NCBI GenBank assembly: GCA_009192285.1 | Contig: CM018608.1 | Coordinates: 1,630,201 to 1,694,200, forward strand | DNA: 64,000 bases | Source: Morchella semilibera | Lineage: Eukaryota; Ascomycota; Pezizomycetes; Pezizales; Morchellaceae | Reading direction: 5' to 3' | In this document: piece by piece, positions 24,869 through 37,100 of the stretch | How positions within the stretch are numbered: the stretch's first letter is position 1 | Layout of the letters: each line of letters starts with the position of its first letter | Position numbers and translations under genes: made by a program | Notes under the pieces: model-generated | Told to the model about the DNA's origin: nothing | Seen by the model: the letters and a program-made list of their open reading frames with translations, nothing else | Database searches by the model: none

Positions 24869-27375
24869 CTATCCCGCTGGGTAACTCACATATACAGGAA
24901 GAATACTCATACCTGGTATCGGAGTATCATATGTTGTGGCAGGCGTAGGCGCAGTACTCATGACTGGGTCCAGTGGAGAATCATATGAAAACTCGTCTCG
25001 CGGCTGCCCTGAGATTCTCTGGGCACGCCATGTCGGATCAACAAACCTCAAAACTTTCTGAATATGCGCGTAGGTAAGATATTCCTCACGCTCCATGGCA
25101 AGTGAGCGGCCGAGGGATACTGAATGCTGGATCTGATGCAAGGCAAAGAGATAAAATACTGATTAGAATACTTGAAAAAACACATGGTCGCTGGGAGTTG
25201 ACTATAAGCTTACCATTCTACCATTGAACTTGAGATCAGATAGACGGCTCAGGTCCTCGCTAGAAAATCCCTGATGTGCGCCGTGGAGGAAATAAGTCCA
25301 GAGCTGCATCCGTGCGCCTCTGTCAAGCTCATTGAAATGAAGGTTGAAATGAACCCGACCTGGCTCACCATTAGTTATAGCCCAAAGAAATTTCAACGCC
25401 GGGAGAAAGAAATAAGCGGTTGTTACTTACTCTCAAGTGCTTTGTCAAATGTCTCGACTCTGTTACTTGTGAGAATAATAATCCCAGTGTAGTATTCTAG
25501 TTGTCGAAGGAAGATGGAAACTAAGGCGTTTCGTTTGACATCAAAGCTCGTTCTTTGCTCTAAGAAGACGTCCGCTTCATCTAGTAGCAAAACAGAACCC
25601 CACAAGGCACCTCGCCGCAGGATCCTTGCTAGGTTTCCATCCAACTCACCCGGTTCACACCCCAGTTCACTCGCCGATATAGAATATAGTGGTCGACGCG
25701 ATATCTCTGCCACAGCCTCCTACTAGTTGTCAGGCCCGGAAACCAACCACGATTCTAAAACGGACTCTATCTGCGATAGAATGTAGTTATAATAACAAAG
25801 GAACATACAGCGGTGATAGTCTTTCCCACACCAGGGGGGCCTGTAAAGAGCATAATAAGTCCCACGCCTTTTCCAGGGACAATTTCTGGTCTCCCCACAG
25901 AGGTATGTGCAGAGACGAATCCACGAAGCAAGTCTTTTGTTGTTTTATCGATCACAACATTGGATAGCATGTCAGTTGCCCATGCTATATCCGTGATATG
26001 AGAGATTTGCATAAATCCTGTTGCAAATCGCGGCATTAGAGGAATATCTGTCTTTAGACACTTGATATGTTGAAAGAAATACCCCATCTCTTATGCTTCA
26101 TGATGAAACCTGGCAAAGAAGCATTACACAGTTTGTAGTGATTGTCGTCAAGGTAGCCAACAATTTTTTCAATAGAAGGCATTCTACCCGAGCCCTCACT
26201 TTTCCAGTACATTGCCGGGTCCAACATGACCCGACTGTCAAAATCAAGCTTGCATGGACGTATAATGTTAGCGGGATGGTCCCCATCTGAGAAAAAATCT
26301 TTGGATATATGTAGTTCATGGAACCATAAATCTCATCTACATACGAAAATAAAAGGGAAAGTACTTGAGCTTTATCTCCAGATCCTTCAACTCGTCCCGT
26401 GCAATGAACATAAACACGGCCTGAGTTACGAGTGCATAGTTCAGCAAATTTGCGTCCTCTGTTCACAAGTTCAGTTTCTAGCCGAGCCGAATTTGGATGG
26501 AATTCAAGGGGGCAAGGTTCAAGGCCTGCAATTTCCTGAAGGCCTGTGAATTTTGCGATCGTGAACTCTTTTGTTTGAAACCCTAAGTTTGTACCGTCGA
26601 AGTTAACCGACTTACAAAGGAGAGTTATATCTGTACCTGTCATCTCGAGAGGCCTTAGAAGAAGATACAAACGATGAGATGGATCGTCTGTATCTTTACT
26701 GAGAAGGAGAATGTTAGGCTGGAAGATAAGCCACAATAAGTTGAACGTTATCTGGGGTCGTGGGTATGTGAGGAGCTGGTTGAAGAAAACAACCTCAAAC
26801 CTATACTCCGTAGTGAGGAAAAGGATTAGCGCTCCAAGGTGCTCCTTCGCCTTATTTTCATCTCCAATGAATGTAATGGCAGTTAGATCAAAGGCTTTGA
26901 AATCATCTATAAAGTGGTAAAGAATCTGGGGATATATCTAAGCAATTATTAGTATGGGATGGTGAATGGGCTGGCGGTGTTGAGGTATACTTCTGAGGAC
27001 TGGCCGATTATACCCAAACCCTCCACTCCCGCAAGAACGAGGGTTATCACTGCCCCGAGCTCCTTTGACTTTATAATAAGTTTCTTTTCTTTTCTATCGT
27101 CGGCGTTGACCCGACAAACAAGAAATGCCATGTTTGCGTATTGATCCGAAGGCCTCGTGGTTGGGGTTGGGTAGAGGCCACCGTACTCGCTTTGGAGAAA
27201 AAGGGGTATTAGCATCTATTCTATGCAAATTATGAACATGTATACTTTCACACTACCCTCTATCAACACGCCTAAATAATGGATGTTGCTTTCTAGATGC
27301 TACTTCCTCACCCGAATCATTGGCCACATCTTCGTCTTCAGTTCCATTTTCGTATTCACTTTGGGTCGCTTCCAT
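24869..27375 (-). CDS. AAA+ ATPase with N-terminal DUF7025 domain
   Basis: Eight-exon model: 27375-27257, 27189-26991, 26937-26345, 26234-26062, 26017-25809, 25719-25431, 25359-25214, 25132-24869 (1992 nt, 663 aa, all junctions in phase). An acidic N-terminus leads into a DUF7025-like region at about residues 110-330, with ITFNLLWLIFQPN, VNFDGTNLGF and LEFHPNSARLE. The AAA+ module follows: Walker A GPPGVGKT at about 421-428, Walker B LLLDEADVF at about 475-483, sensor 1 ILTSNR, arginine region ESRVHF, then a lid (DLKFNGRM, joined to IQHSVSLGRSLA). Both nucleotide-binding motifs are intact, so ATPase activity is expected. Substrates of this fungal class are unknown. The intron at 26061-26018 (44 nt) is short, and a 35-nt alternative also fits. 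A TA-flanked MITE lies 285 bp upstream of the start. Confidence 0.87.
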
Positions 27376-27659
27376 TGTGGGTCGTTAGTTGGGTTTTGGC
27401 TTTGATCGTGGGTAAGTATTTTTGCTTTGGGAGTTGGTTAAGCTAATTATTGGCCGGTAGAACTAGCTGTTGGGAGCATAGTATACTAAAGGTTCGAATG
27501 TAGCAAGAGTTGAACTTCATATATTGCGCAGTCGACGTGTGCGCACCAGCCCCGCACCAAATGAACATGTGCGTATTCGTGTTCCCGTGCTCACAACTGG
27601 CAAATCAAGGCTCCCGCATGCTGCCTGGACGCGACTGAATCATGACCGCAGGCAGACCA

Positions 27660-27803
27660 TATAGACCAGCTTGCCCATCAGAGAGCGCGGCCCCTCAACG
27701 AGCGTACACCCAAAATTTGGTGGGTAGCATCCGTTGCAACGGGAAAAATAGCAGGCAACGCTCGCTGATGGGCCGTGCTCGTTTATGGGCAAGCTGGTCT
27801 ATA
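27660..27803. mobile_element. MITE-like element, TA-flanked, TIR TAGACCAGCTTGCCCAT
   Basis: The left end TATAGACCAGCTTGCCCAT is repeated exactly in reverse complement at the right end. Similarity continues inward for about 45 bp (GAGCGCGGCCC versus GAGCACGGCCC, then ATCAGCGAGCG-like). The element is 140 bp between TA dinucleotides at both sides. There is no ORF, as expected for a non-autonomous Tc1/mariner-type element. Confidence 0.8.
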
Positions 27804-28322
27804 GACTAGTGTAAAGTAGGCCGTCCATCTGGTCTGACGTGACTATATATGGATTGCATGGGTGTTGCCTAAGTCAATGCTTTCTTCCTACTACTCGCAG
27901 CAGGTAAGAGGTACCCGAATATGCAAGTCTTGAGATGTAATTCTTATTGGATTAAAAGAGGGGTACTTGTTACCTGTCGCGAGTAGGTTGAGGTGGCTCC
28001 AAACTGGAGTTCATAGAAAATATATATGTATCTCCATAGTCAAAGAGAATTAAAATAATCCCAAATCATACTCTTCAACCTCCATGTGGATGGATATTCA
28101 TTTAGTTACTATAAACATCATAATAAACAAGATCACTATACTCTTTTAGGCTATTATGTAGTCTACAGTCCGTCCAAAAGGTTAACGGACTGGCTTGGCT
28201 GGACCGTCACCGTCACCGTCAATGACACTTCAACTTCAACTTCAAAAGTCCGCGGTCGACTGCAGTCCACTGCAGTCCGTGTATGTAGTCCGTCCCAATT
28301 TTTGGACTGCTCGTCAGGCAAC

Positions 28323-28453
28323 GAGACACCTAAACTCTTTCTGGTAATCGTGATATAAACAGCGCAATGAATTGAAACAATGTTACAAACTGTCACGCAT
28401 GCAAAAGCTGCCGCCTGAATACTCGTTAAATTCATAAAGGGTTTAGGTGTCTC
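28323..28453. repeat. inverted repeat GAGACACCTAAAC, 18-bp arms
   Basis: GAGACACCTAAACTCTTT at 28323-28340 is matched with one mismatch in reverse complement at 28436-28453. The span is 131 bp. It is probably another short DNA element, but a flanking duplication is not obvious. Confidence 0.65.
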
Positions 28454-28647
28454 AGATCCAAATTCGGCCTGTCGAGTTATCAGATACCTAGAGTATTAGG
28501 TACACGAGTTGGACGAGCACTTGGACAGAAAGTCCTGCACCTCTCATTGGCTAAATCCTTGTAAGTCTTTGCCTAAAACAGCTAGAATTTCTGTGCAACC
28601 CGGCCTGTCCGACTTTCTGTTCTAATAAAGTACTCTACTTAGGTACA

Positions 28648-28809
28648 TACAGTCTCTCACAGCTGCAGTCACTTGACGAATACTGCTAGTTGACGATTCA
28701 CAGGAGACTCTGGGCTAATAGAAGTTGACTGGAGATCTCGCGGCTTGGCTATTTCTTGCCATACTTGGAATCCCTGTTCGTCAAGTGGCAGTATTCGTGA
28801 AAGACTGTA
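28648..28809. mobile_element. MITE-like element, TA-flanked, TIR CAGTCT(C/T)TCAC
   Basis: The left end is TACAGTCTCTCAC followed by CAGTCACTTGACGAA. The right end in reverse complement is TACAGTCTTTCAC followed by CTGCCACTTGACGAA. The element is 162 bp including both TA. The CAGTC start is typical of Tc1/mariner and pogo-type ends. It is non-coding. Confidence 0.78.
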
Positions 28810-28958
28810 TATATGTAGAGATCTGCAATATAATCGATATATAACAATTATATACTAAACCCCTAGGCCCTAGTTACGAATCACCATCCCCTTGCTATTC
28901 CCTACGCGGTATACAAGATAATATGAACCCAGAAAATATCAAAATGCAAAAATATTTA

Positions 28959-29595
28959 TCAAGAATCCTCTTTAGGAACTAAAACCTCTGGAAGTACAGA
29001 ACAATTCTCAGATGCATCGCATACCAGGAACCTTTGCATCGGACTCATTGACTGAAGAACAAGAATTCTTCTCTTTTCAAGTTCAAGTGCGTCCAGAAGT
29101 TCACTCCAGTCGTATGACTCGGGTAGAGAATTTTCTGTTTCTTCATCGGAATTCGCGATTGCCGAGCCCTCTAAATTATTTGATGGAGAATGGTTGTATT
29201 CAGACTCGCTCCTAGACATGGTTTGTTGACCGGAACTGGAATGTCTTGATGCCGTGGCTATGACTACCTGATGCTGATGAAGGTTGGTGTTTTCTGGAGT
29301 CAAAAACATGCTAGGTTCGGAGTGGTTCTGGTTTGGCTGTGGAGGCGGAGGAGTGTTATTGGTGGTGGTTAAGCTTCCAGTTGGGGACAAAACATAACTG
29401 CTGGTCCCGACTGATGTTGTAGACCTATTATAAACGGGCTTAGTATCTGAACTGTGGTGCCCAGAGAATATATGCGTAGGTTCTCTCCTCTAACTAACGG
29501 AGCCCCAGGAGTATCAGAACTTACACCCGATCCCAGGAGTTGTTATCAGACGTAGTGACCCCAGAAATAGACTCTTGTTCGAATTGGGAAGACAT
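28959..29595 (-). CDS. hypothetical Ser/Asn/Gln-rich protein, 199 aa
   Basis: Two-exon model: 29595-29527 and 29489-28959, in phase. Exon 1 begins MSSQFEQESISGVTTSD and the second exon has no early ATG. The protein is polar and probably disordered (TPPPPQPNQN, HQHQVV, SRSESEYNHS), with one predicted amphipathic segment near the C-terminus (DWSELLDALELEKRRILVLQ). I do not recognise a family. The proposed intron is only 37 nt, below the usual fungal minimum, so either the splice is different or exon 1 is wrong. Homology cannot be judged from the sequence alone. Confidence 0.45.
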
Positions 29596-31908
29596 CGGCG
29601 TGGTAATAAGTGGTAAAGGAGATAATTTGGTATGCTTGTTGGTGTATGAACAGAATAGTCGTAGGGCACTGTACTGGGTTTTCGGAGGGCTTTATATATT
29701 AATTGGATTGCCCAGATTTTGTGAGCTGGCCTCCCGTGGAAAGGCAGTGCCGGTAAAAAGGCGGTCCTTGATAGCAATCACCGCCTTTTTGCGCAGAGGA
29801 CAATATATGATAATCTAGTACTAGCTGCTATTTTCCCTTCTCTTTTGGAAAGGGCGGTCCTAGCCTATTGGCCGCCTCCTGCTCCAAGAGCAGATGTACG
29901 GTGGTCATGCCCTCATATTTTACGTTTTCTGTTATAAAAGGCGTTTGGGGGTTCGGTCATTGACCGCCCTTTTGTGCAAGGCAGAAAGTGCGGCCCTGAT
30001 CGGCGGTGTCTATATGTAGTTATGCTGGGGAAATAGCGGCCTTGGGCCGTTGCCGCACTCTACCCCGTACACTGTTAAAGCTACCAACTTTAATTTGTCA
30101 AGTCTCTTGTTTCAATTCTGTGGCTTACGCTTGGGGGCCTCCCCTGGGGGGGGGGGGGGTGGTTGCCTGAGGTTATATGTTTCATGATCGATGCAGCACT
30201 TGAGAGTTTATGGGATTGAAGCTAACTTTCATACTGGTATTATCGAATGGGAATCAATTCAGCGGTCGTACTCTAAGTAGCTAGGCGCAGAGTGATTTTG
30301 AGAAGGGGCGCCACAGCTAGCGCTAGCGCCCGGAATCATGTCGAGTGCAAATAATTAACACCAGCTTCAAAACAGTAATACCTATTGAAGCCAACACCAC
30401 CTAGTACCCTATCGGCGCTATGAGCGGTACGTGGGTGATCGTACCTAGGCCGAGAGTCAGCCTGGTGCCGCTCCTTCACGTGCGGAATTTTTCTTCATGT
30501 ACATATGTACGTAGATAAAGGGGTCAGGATGTGATCCTTCCGTATTGCTACCTCCTCTATCATTTACTGACTCGCTGTGGCTTGGAACCGTAGGTCGATC
30601 GATTGAGAGGCTTTTGGCCAGTTAAGTCAGCTCAGTACTGTTTTTACAAATGGTAGTTGGTACCGCGAATGATGGTCCACTCGCCGTGATGGTCCACTTT
30701 CCATTTTTCTCGGCAGCGACATTTGGAGGTGATATTAGTAAAAAGCTAGCCTGATATGTCGAGTGAACCATCACGGCGGTGGACCATCATTCGCGGTATA
30801 GAGTAGATATCGCTATAGTGTGTTGTGCAGCAGCAGTTGCAATTAACCAACTAGATTGATTGCAATTGGTATCGTAAAATACGATACAGTAGGCATAGAG
30901 TGTAGGTACAGTCATATAGAGTATGTAAAGTATGGACATTTATGTCCGGACTGGAATACCTATGATATCAATACTGCTTGTATGTATATACTGATCTTTT
31001 GACATGCATAGATATAGCGTGATTGAGCATGGGGCGGCTCAAACGTCCCCATTATGAGTTGAGCTCATGTGAAGAGTTGATCGGGTTCCCTGCCTGGGCT
31101 CCAGCCTGGGCTCCAGCCTGGTGTGATCCTGCCCTGGTCGTCCTTATCGTTTATCTTATTACTGCCTATTCTAGGATATGTTTGGTGTTAGATAGATCGA
31201 TCTAAAGTATAGCTATATCTATGACGCGCAAAAAAAATGGCGGTTACACCAAAGGGCGCAACAACGAGGGGGAGGTCGAGGAGGAGCTTCTAATTACGGA
31301 CTATCAGTAGGGCTATCGCATGAGAGGGTCCGTTCCGTACCTACCGATAGTCCGTTGCAACAGATGCCCTGGCTTATTCCAGAACTTTTCGAAAGCGACT
31401 GTATTGTTACACGAAAGGGCGCTGCTTTCTTTCGGCCAGGGAGGGCCAGGGAGGGCCAGGGAGGGCATCCAGTCAGTGCCCAACTGAGAGGGGGAAGAAG
31501 ACACGTTTGACGTGGTCTTAATTCTCATACTCACTCACTTAGGTACATGTATCTTGTCCCCACTCCTGAAGTATGTACATACTCTACTCTTAGCATCAAT
31601 ATGCATGAAGCAGTAAGTTGATCAACTGATACTTGGTGTTTTCTGCTCATCTACAACTATAGCTAACCAACCCTCGATATTCCCAAACCCCACCCCCACC
31701 CCTCAACCACCAGCCCACCTACCCTATGGACATTTTACATACCGTCGTTTTCGTAATTAAACTTATCATCTTTCTAGTACATATTAGCCTTATAAATACG
31801 AGAACAACTCCCTACGATTGAAGTTCGGATTAAACCCCAGGCCTCCGGAATATACCGATATTCAAATTTGCAAGGTCGCGTACTCGATTAAACCAGATCA
31901 TACCCAAC
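29596..31908. other. intergenic region, hairpin-rich
   Basis: No gene. From 29740 to 30060 there are several GCGG/CCGC-containing stems (for example AAAAAGGCGGT at about 29755 pairing with ACCGCCTTTTT near 29790). A TIR element lies at 30661-30798. Small tandem repeats occur near 31090-31121 (12-bp unit GCCTGGGCTCCA) and 31434-31466 (10-bp unit GGCCAGGGAG). The last 200 bp, AT-rich with C-rich patches, probably hold the promoter of the Clr5 gene. Confidence 0.6.
30661..30798. mobile_element. MITE-like element, TA-flanked, TIR CCGCGAATGATGGTCCA
   Basis: The left arm starts TACCGCGAATGATGGTCCAC and continues CGCCGTGATGG. The right arm in reverse complement is the same over about 36 bp with one indel and one substitution. 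The word GATGGTCCA is used twice within the left arm. The element is 138 bp including TA at both ends. It is non-coding and about 1.1 kb upstream of the Clr5 gene. Confidence 0.82.
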
Positions 31909-34106
31909 ATGACCCATGGATGGCGGCCAGAGGTGAAGGCTCGGATTATTGAGCTCTATATAGGACAGAATATGCCTCTAAAGGAGGTTATAAAGATTGT
32001 GAACGAGGAGTTTAACATGAATGCAAAGTAATGACGTGAATTCCTTTCCCACCACACTTTACATATAACTACAGCTTTAGATCCTTGATGTATTAGACTG
32101 GGCGCTGACCGTTACCATAATAGATTACGTACCTATCAAAAACGTTTAAAGACGTGGAAAATTACCAAAGAGAGGGTCCATCACGCTCGTCGCGGTGTGC
32201 CCACAAAAGTATGCCCCAGCCATGATCAACAGTATGCATGCTCTACCGCCGGAAACCATTCGCCCTATCAAGGCCCATTGAGTGACTCTGCCCGTGATTG
32301 CAGCAGTTCTTCCGGTAATGATGACCTTGATCGACATAACCGAATGGCTACTCTACTCTCTTCGCAAAACCCGGCTCATACCGATAACCTGGAGTGTTTT
32401 CATGATGACCTTGGGACCATTCCGGGGGTTGAAAGCAGTAGTGCAGGACTGCTTTATGTTGAAAGTTCTAGTAACGAAACAGCGGCTCTAGAATACCTAA
32501 TGCCCGGATTGACGGACCATACTTACTCAGATGGGCATCGGGTAGAGATGGGGGACGGTCCCTTTCCGCAGCAAGCCTCCGTAGGGGGCAGATCTCAAGT
32601 TGGTGACTTGACGGAGGGGAACATAACTATCAATGCCACCCTGCCTACTATTTCAAATCTCTTTTTGAGTGCAAGTATGTCTAACTCTTCCATTAAAGCG
32701 ACACCTGGAACAGCCCTGAGATGTATAAGAGTCTAATGTGATAAAAGATCTAGAGAATCTACTCGATTTATCACCGCTAGCCACCCAAATTGCTTCTGCA
32801 TATATGGAAATCAATGCTATAACCCCATCCTGTTATGCAAAGCTCTGCGATGAAACATTTCATAAGCTACAGAGCGCGGAAGGAGTCTCCCACGATACCG
32901 CGGTACTCGAGATCTCAATATGTAACCTATCAGCCGAAGACCACTATACGTTGCGTTTCTGTTCATTTTTAGGCAGTGCCAATATTACGTTGGAAGAATT
33001 GGATTATTTTATGAAAAAGCCTCGTGAGCGTATGTATCTCCTATGTGATAGGAAAGTGCCAAATATCTATCACTGCGTGTCGAAGTGGTGGTATAATTAC
33101 TAATGACTAGATTATAGTAATCGATAATTCTCTTGGAAGACTGCTACGCTACCGGCTTATTTCACAGCATCTTCAGTACTCGAAGAACATTTCAATTGAT
33201 AGAAGGATCCATGACTGGCTATGGGATCGAATTACCCTCATAGACCGGCCTCCAATCACACGCGAAATGATGATCAGGGTCAGCAATTCCATCAATCTTG
33301 GTTACGCCCCGTCGAAAGAGGTGTGGGAACTTGCAAGGCTATCCATCCCTCATATTAGGAGATGGGCTGGGACCATTTTGGATAACCCAAGCTCCGGATC
33401 TTTTTGGGACAAAGAATCTTTCAAGGCCGCTGTTATTATCGCCAAGGTTGCTAGCAAAGTTGGCAGAAACTTAGAATCTAAAAAGATTCTGGGGCACATC
33501 GTCCCTCTGATGGAGAATATCCTTGATAAGGGAGATCCTTTAACCCTCAGTACCATGAACAACCTATCTGTGACACTCATCAGCAGCCAGAGCTGGATAG
33601 AGGCAGAAGCTATTCTCTGCAGGCTTATAGACATTCTAAAACCAGGCCCCACAAACGAAAGCTCCTATGTTACAGCACTAAGTAACCGAGCACGTGCCTT
33701 AGCCCAACTCAACCGGCAGGAGGAGGCCGAGGAAGTGCTTCAGCTCATTGTTGATCGGGGTAAACACTTGCGGTTCGGGGATTTTGACGAGAAAATGAGA
33801 TATAATACCAAGCTCGCGGAGACGTTTAGGTTTTGTGGTCAGTCAATGAAAGCAGAGGGTCTTCTCTCGTCCATACTCCAAAAAAGTCGGACTATCTTAG
33901 GAGAGAGTCATCCCAGAACTCTCCGCGTACTAGAGCTCTTTTGTTGTGTGTACTCGGATAGAAAGGAATGGGCACTGGCTGAAAACCACAGTTCTAGATT
34001 AGTAACACTCAGTGAGTGCACGCTTGGCGAGACACAAATAGATACAGTTAGAAGAAGGAAATTCCATGAGAAGATGAGCAAAAGAAGGGGTAAACTAAGA
34101 GAATAG
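31909..34106 (+). CDS. Clr5-domain protein with NLR-like C-terminal half and TPRs
   Basis: Four-exon model: 31909-32027, 32124-32674, 32730-33029, 33118-34106 (1959 nt, 652 aa, every junction in phase). Residues 1-55 form a Clr5 domain (WRPEVKARIIELYIGQN ... TYQKRLKTWKITK), a fungal N-terminal domain named after a fission-yeast heterochromatin factor. Residues 60-220 are low complexity. From about 225, the segment LSPLATQIASAYMEIN, then SAEDHYTLRFCSFL, then LGRLLRYRLIS and IHDWLWDRI resembles the region after the nucleotide-binding core in fungal NB-ARC/NACHT proteins (helical and winged-helix parts). The C-terminus carries TPR-like repeats with ILGESHPRTLRVLELF. No P-loop (GxxxxGKT) is present, so this is not a complete NLR. 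Introns 1 and 3 have good GTAATG/GTATGT donors; intron 2 is the least certain. The role is unknown. Confidence 0.7.
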
Positions 34107-37100
34107 AGCAAATACATGTATTTAATAATAAATGATCCATTGCAAGACCGAGTACGATTTACAAATATGACGGTATTGGGCATTTATTGTACTAGATTAA
34201 GATACCTTTATTATTAAACGTAGAACTAGCATTCGAACTTTATAAATTTTCTTTACCGAGGGGCTAGGGAGGCCTGAAAATGTACGCATCTGCTCAACTA
34301 GACCCACCCCTACATGGTAATGCTATATGCATATGAAAATAAGATAAATCCCAATCACCTTTCTAGTTTGCCACAGCCAAAAAACTCCATGAAATTAATG
34401 AATTAAACAAAAAAACCCTTTGTAGTTTATGTTACTGTAATAATTGTGGCAAGGTCTTGACTACTTTTGCATTATGCCGTTGTTGCTTTTTGCCAGGCTA
34501 TTAATTATTGTTATAAAAGGGCTACCAACCCCTCCTATATTAAAAAAGACAAGTCAAGAACTACCTCTGCAAGGGTCTAATATTGCGAGGAGTTTACCAA
34601 ATTGAAGGGACGAGTGATATTCTATGATTTGGGACGTAAATCTAGCTATGAGATATTTTCTTCCTCCTCTATATATAACTCTTTCAGGCACTCCCCGTGC
34701 CCTTTTTATCTGTGTGTATCGGGCGGATTATGCTGAGCACATGGGTTGACTGCTCTGAAGCGACGAGTATTACAGCAGAATCTTATTATAACTTGGTGTC
34801 TTAGGTCTCTGCTAATGAGGCCGGCTACACTCTCCCACAACAAACTGCAGGTATCTCCCTAGGTCATCTGCCGCTTTGATCACTTCGAGCTCGGTTTCCT
34901 TTTTGCCTGATAACGTACTAATCTAGTCCAGGACCGGATCGAGAAAACAAGCACTACTCCTTCTACTTTCTTTGATGCGGGAAAACTCCAAAACTATCAC
35001 CTGCAACTGGCCGTCTACAGAGTTTGAGTTGACGAAGAGATGTCATACCCTAAATATGAGAGTGGCTCTATAGTCGTTATGTTATATCGAAGCTGCAGGG
35101 AAATCTCAGGGCCTAGGGTTAGGGTCATCTATGTAGAAGCCCCGCCTGACACATTTCCATCCCTTATCTATCTGATGATCCGGGCCTTGGCCGTTTATTA
35201 CATGTAGTTAAAGCGCTTAAGTAATTCACATAGGCCAGGAAGAGGTATTCTCGGTAGATCCATGAGTTAGGAGAGTTGAAGACGTCTGAAAATTAACCTG
35301 TACATACATTAATGATTACTACTCTGCTAGAATTAAAATGCCGCTTGCATACATGTATGTACTTGATCCTTTATTAGATTCTCGCCCACTAACGACCCCC
35401 TTGGCACCAGCCTCCTCGATCGGTTGTTGGCAAAACCCGCAACTGATAATTAATTGCCAAATTAGCCCCAACCGGCTTTAAGACCGGGATTAATATAGGG
35501 GGCTTATATTATGTAATTATGCCATGCACCTTCAGTACTTGCAAAGGAAATGCATACATGCTAATGACCCGCTGTGTCTACTTGTACGTGGAGGGATCCA
35601 GTGCAGCTCTAAAATTCACGTAAAGGACATAGTGTGGGGATAGGTGGTCGTTGATTCCCAATTAAATGCATGCTGCTCAAACTATTGTTTAACATCCATT
35701 ATAGAGTTCCTTCGACAGGACCAGGAATTAATTCATGTTTGTTGCTTAGCCTATATATAGCTAGACTATAATTTAAAGAAATCGCGTTTCATATTATATA
35801 TTGCGGTAGGCTAAATAAGGAATTATAAAGCTTGAGAGTAAGTACATAATGTAGGTACCGCATTAATCCGTCTCAGCGGACACTCATATTGACGTTGAAG
35901 TTACTTGTTTTGGTCATTTGTCTTACAAACGCCCCTCTAATCTTGCTGTAAAAGGCAGCTTCGACGACTGTGTAACCGTCCGCTGAGACGAATTACAGCG
36001 GTACTAGACTATACTATATTATATGGACGATTTATATATACCCCTTTTGACGTAAGCTGCATAACCGGTAGCAGTAGAGCAAATACTATTAAAATACACT
36101 ATTGAAGGAAAATGCAAAGCAGAAGTATCGTAGGTTGTTCGGTTTGGCCGCTGTTCAGTGTTTACTGGTGAGAACGATTCATAGTGTTTGTATGTACTTT
36201 ACATTGCGGGGGTTTCTAGTGCAACTTATGTGCAAAGTCCCCTTATCCCTTAGACTACTGGTGAGACTCCCGAATTTACTGGGTTTCAAACCCCAAACAT
36301 GAGGCTTACACACGCGAGGCTTGGAGCAGGAATCAGTAATAACATGATATATCCCCACTGGTGTCTAAGCTACTCAAACTACTATGGTTAGGGTCTTTCA
36401 CTAACTTTCTGAGCTAGAGCTAGCAATATTTCATAAAACAGTCTTGAGTTCGATAAATCATGTCGCTCCTATTCCCGATGTATCGCAATTTTCTGATTCC
36501 TCACAGCTTCAGCTGTATTAATAATGATGGTCAATCTATGTTGTTGAAATCCCGATTGAAAGAATATCAATAAAAGGCAATCTAATCCTCATGGCGCTGC
36601 AAAGAGAATTTTTCTCCGTATTAGTGATTGTTATATGATTGGATCGGGTGTGGGTACCCGGTCACATCCGTTCCCTAAACGGCTGTGCAATTGTGTTTGT
36701 CGTTGGCATTGCTGTCCCGGGCAGCGCTCGGGCTTTACAGCTGCCTTCCCTATGATCGATCGCGAGGCTTCTCCTTTCCGTGTACCAAGACCTAAAATTC
36801 ATAGGATTTGGAAGCACGATGCGTGGCAAATGATAAAACAACTAACTGGTCAAGTTTCCCCGCATTGTTGACTACCCCTAGGCTTGCGGAGGGGTTGCAC
36901 CTCGCCCATATATATAGGGTGTGGGGGGAACCTCACTAGTGGGGGAGAAATTTGGGGGCTGATCGATCATGATTCAAAACCTAGAACTTGATCGTACTTA
37001 TTCTTGTATCTTACAGTTTTTGTGGAAGCGCGCTTCAAAAATCCCTAGTCATCTAAACCTATGAGGGGGAAACCTGTATAGTATGAAGGAAAGGGGCGCT

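Larger units (their letters stand above)
27376..28958. other. intergenic region with three inverted-repeat elements
   Basis: Upstream DNA of the AAA gene and downstream DNA of the gene at 28959-29595. No gene is seen. It contains the TIR elements at 27660-27803 and 28648-28809 and the inverted repeat at 28323-28453. Around 28160-28320 there is a cluster of AGTCC/GGACT words, plus short CACCGT and CTTCAA tandems, which look like a further decayed repeat. Confidence 0.65.

Noticed and set aside
26093-26549. Plus-strand frames over the AAA ATPase gene
   Set aside because: The minus strand carries the recognisable DUF7025 and AAA motifs; these are reverse-frame shadows.
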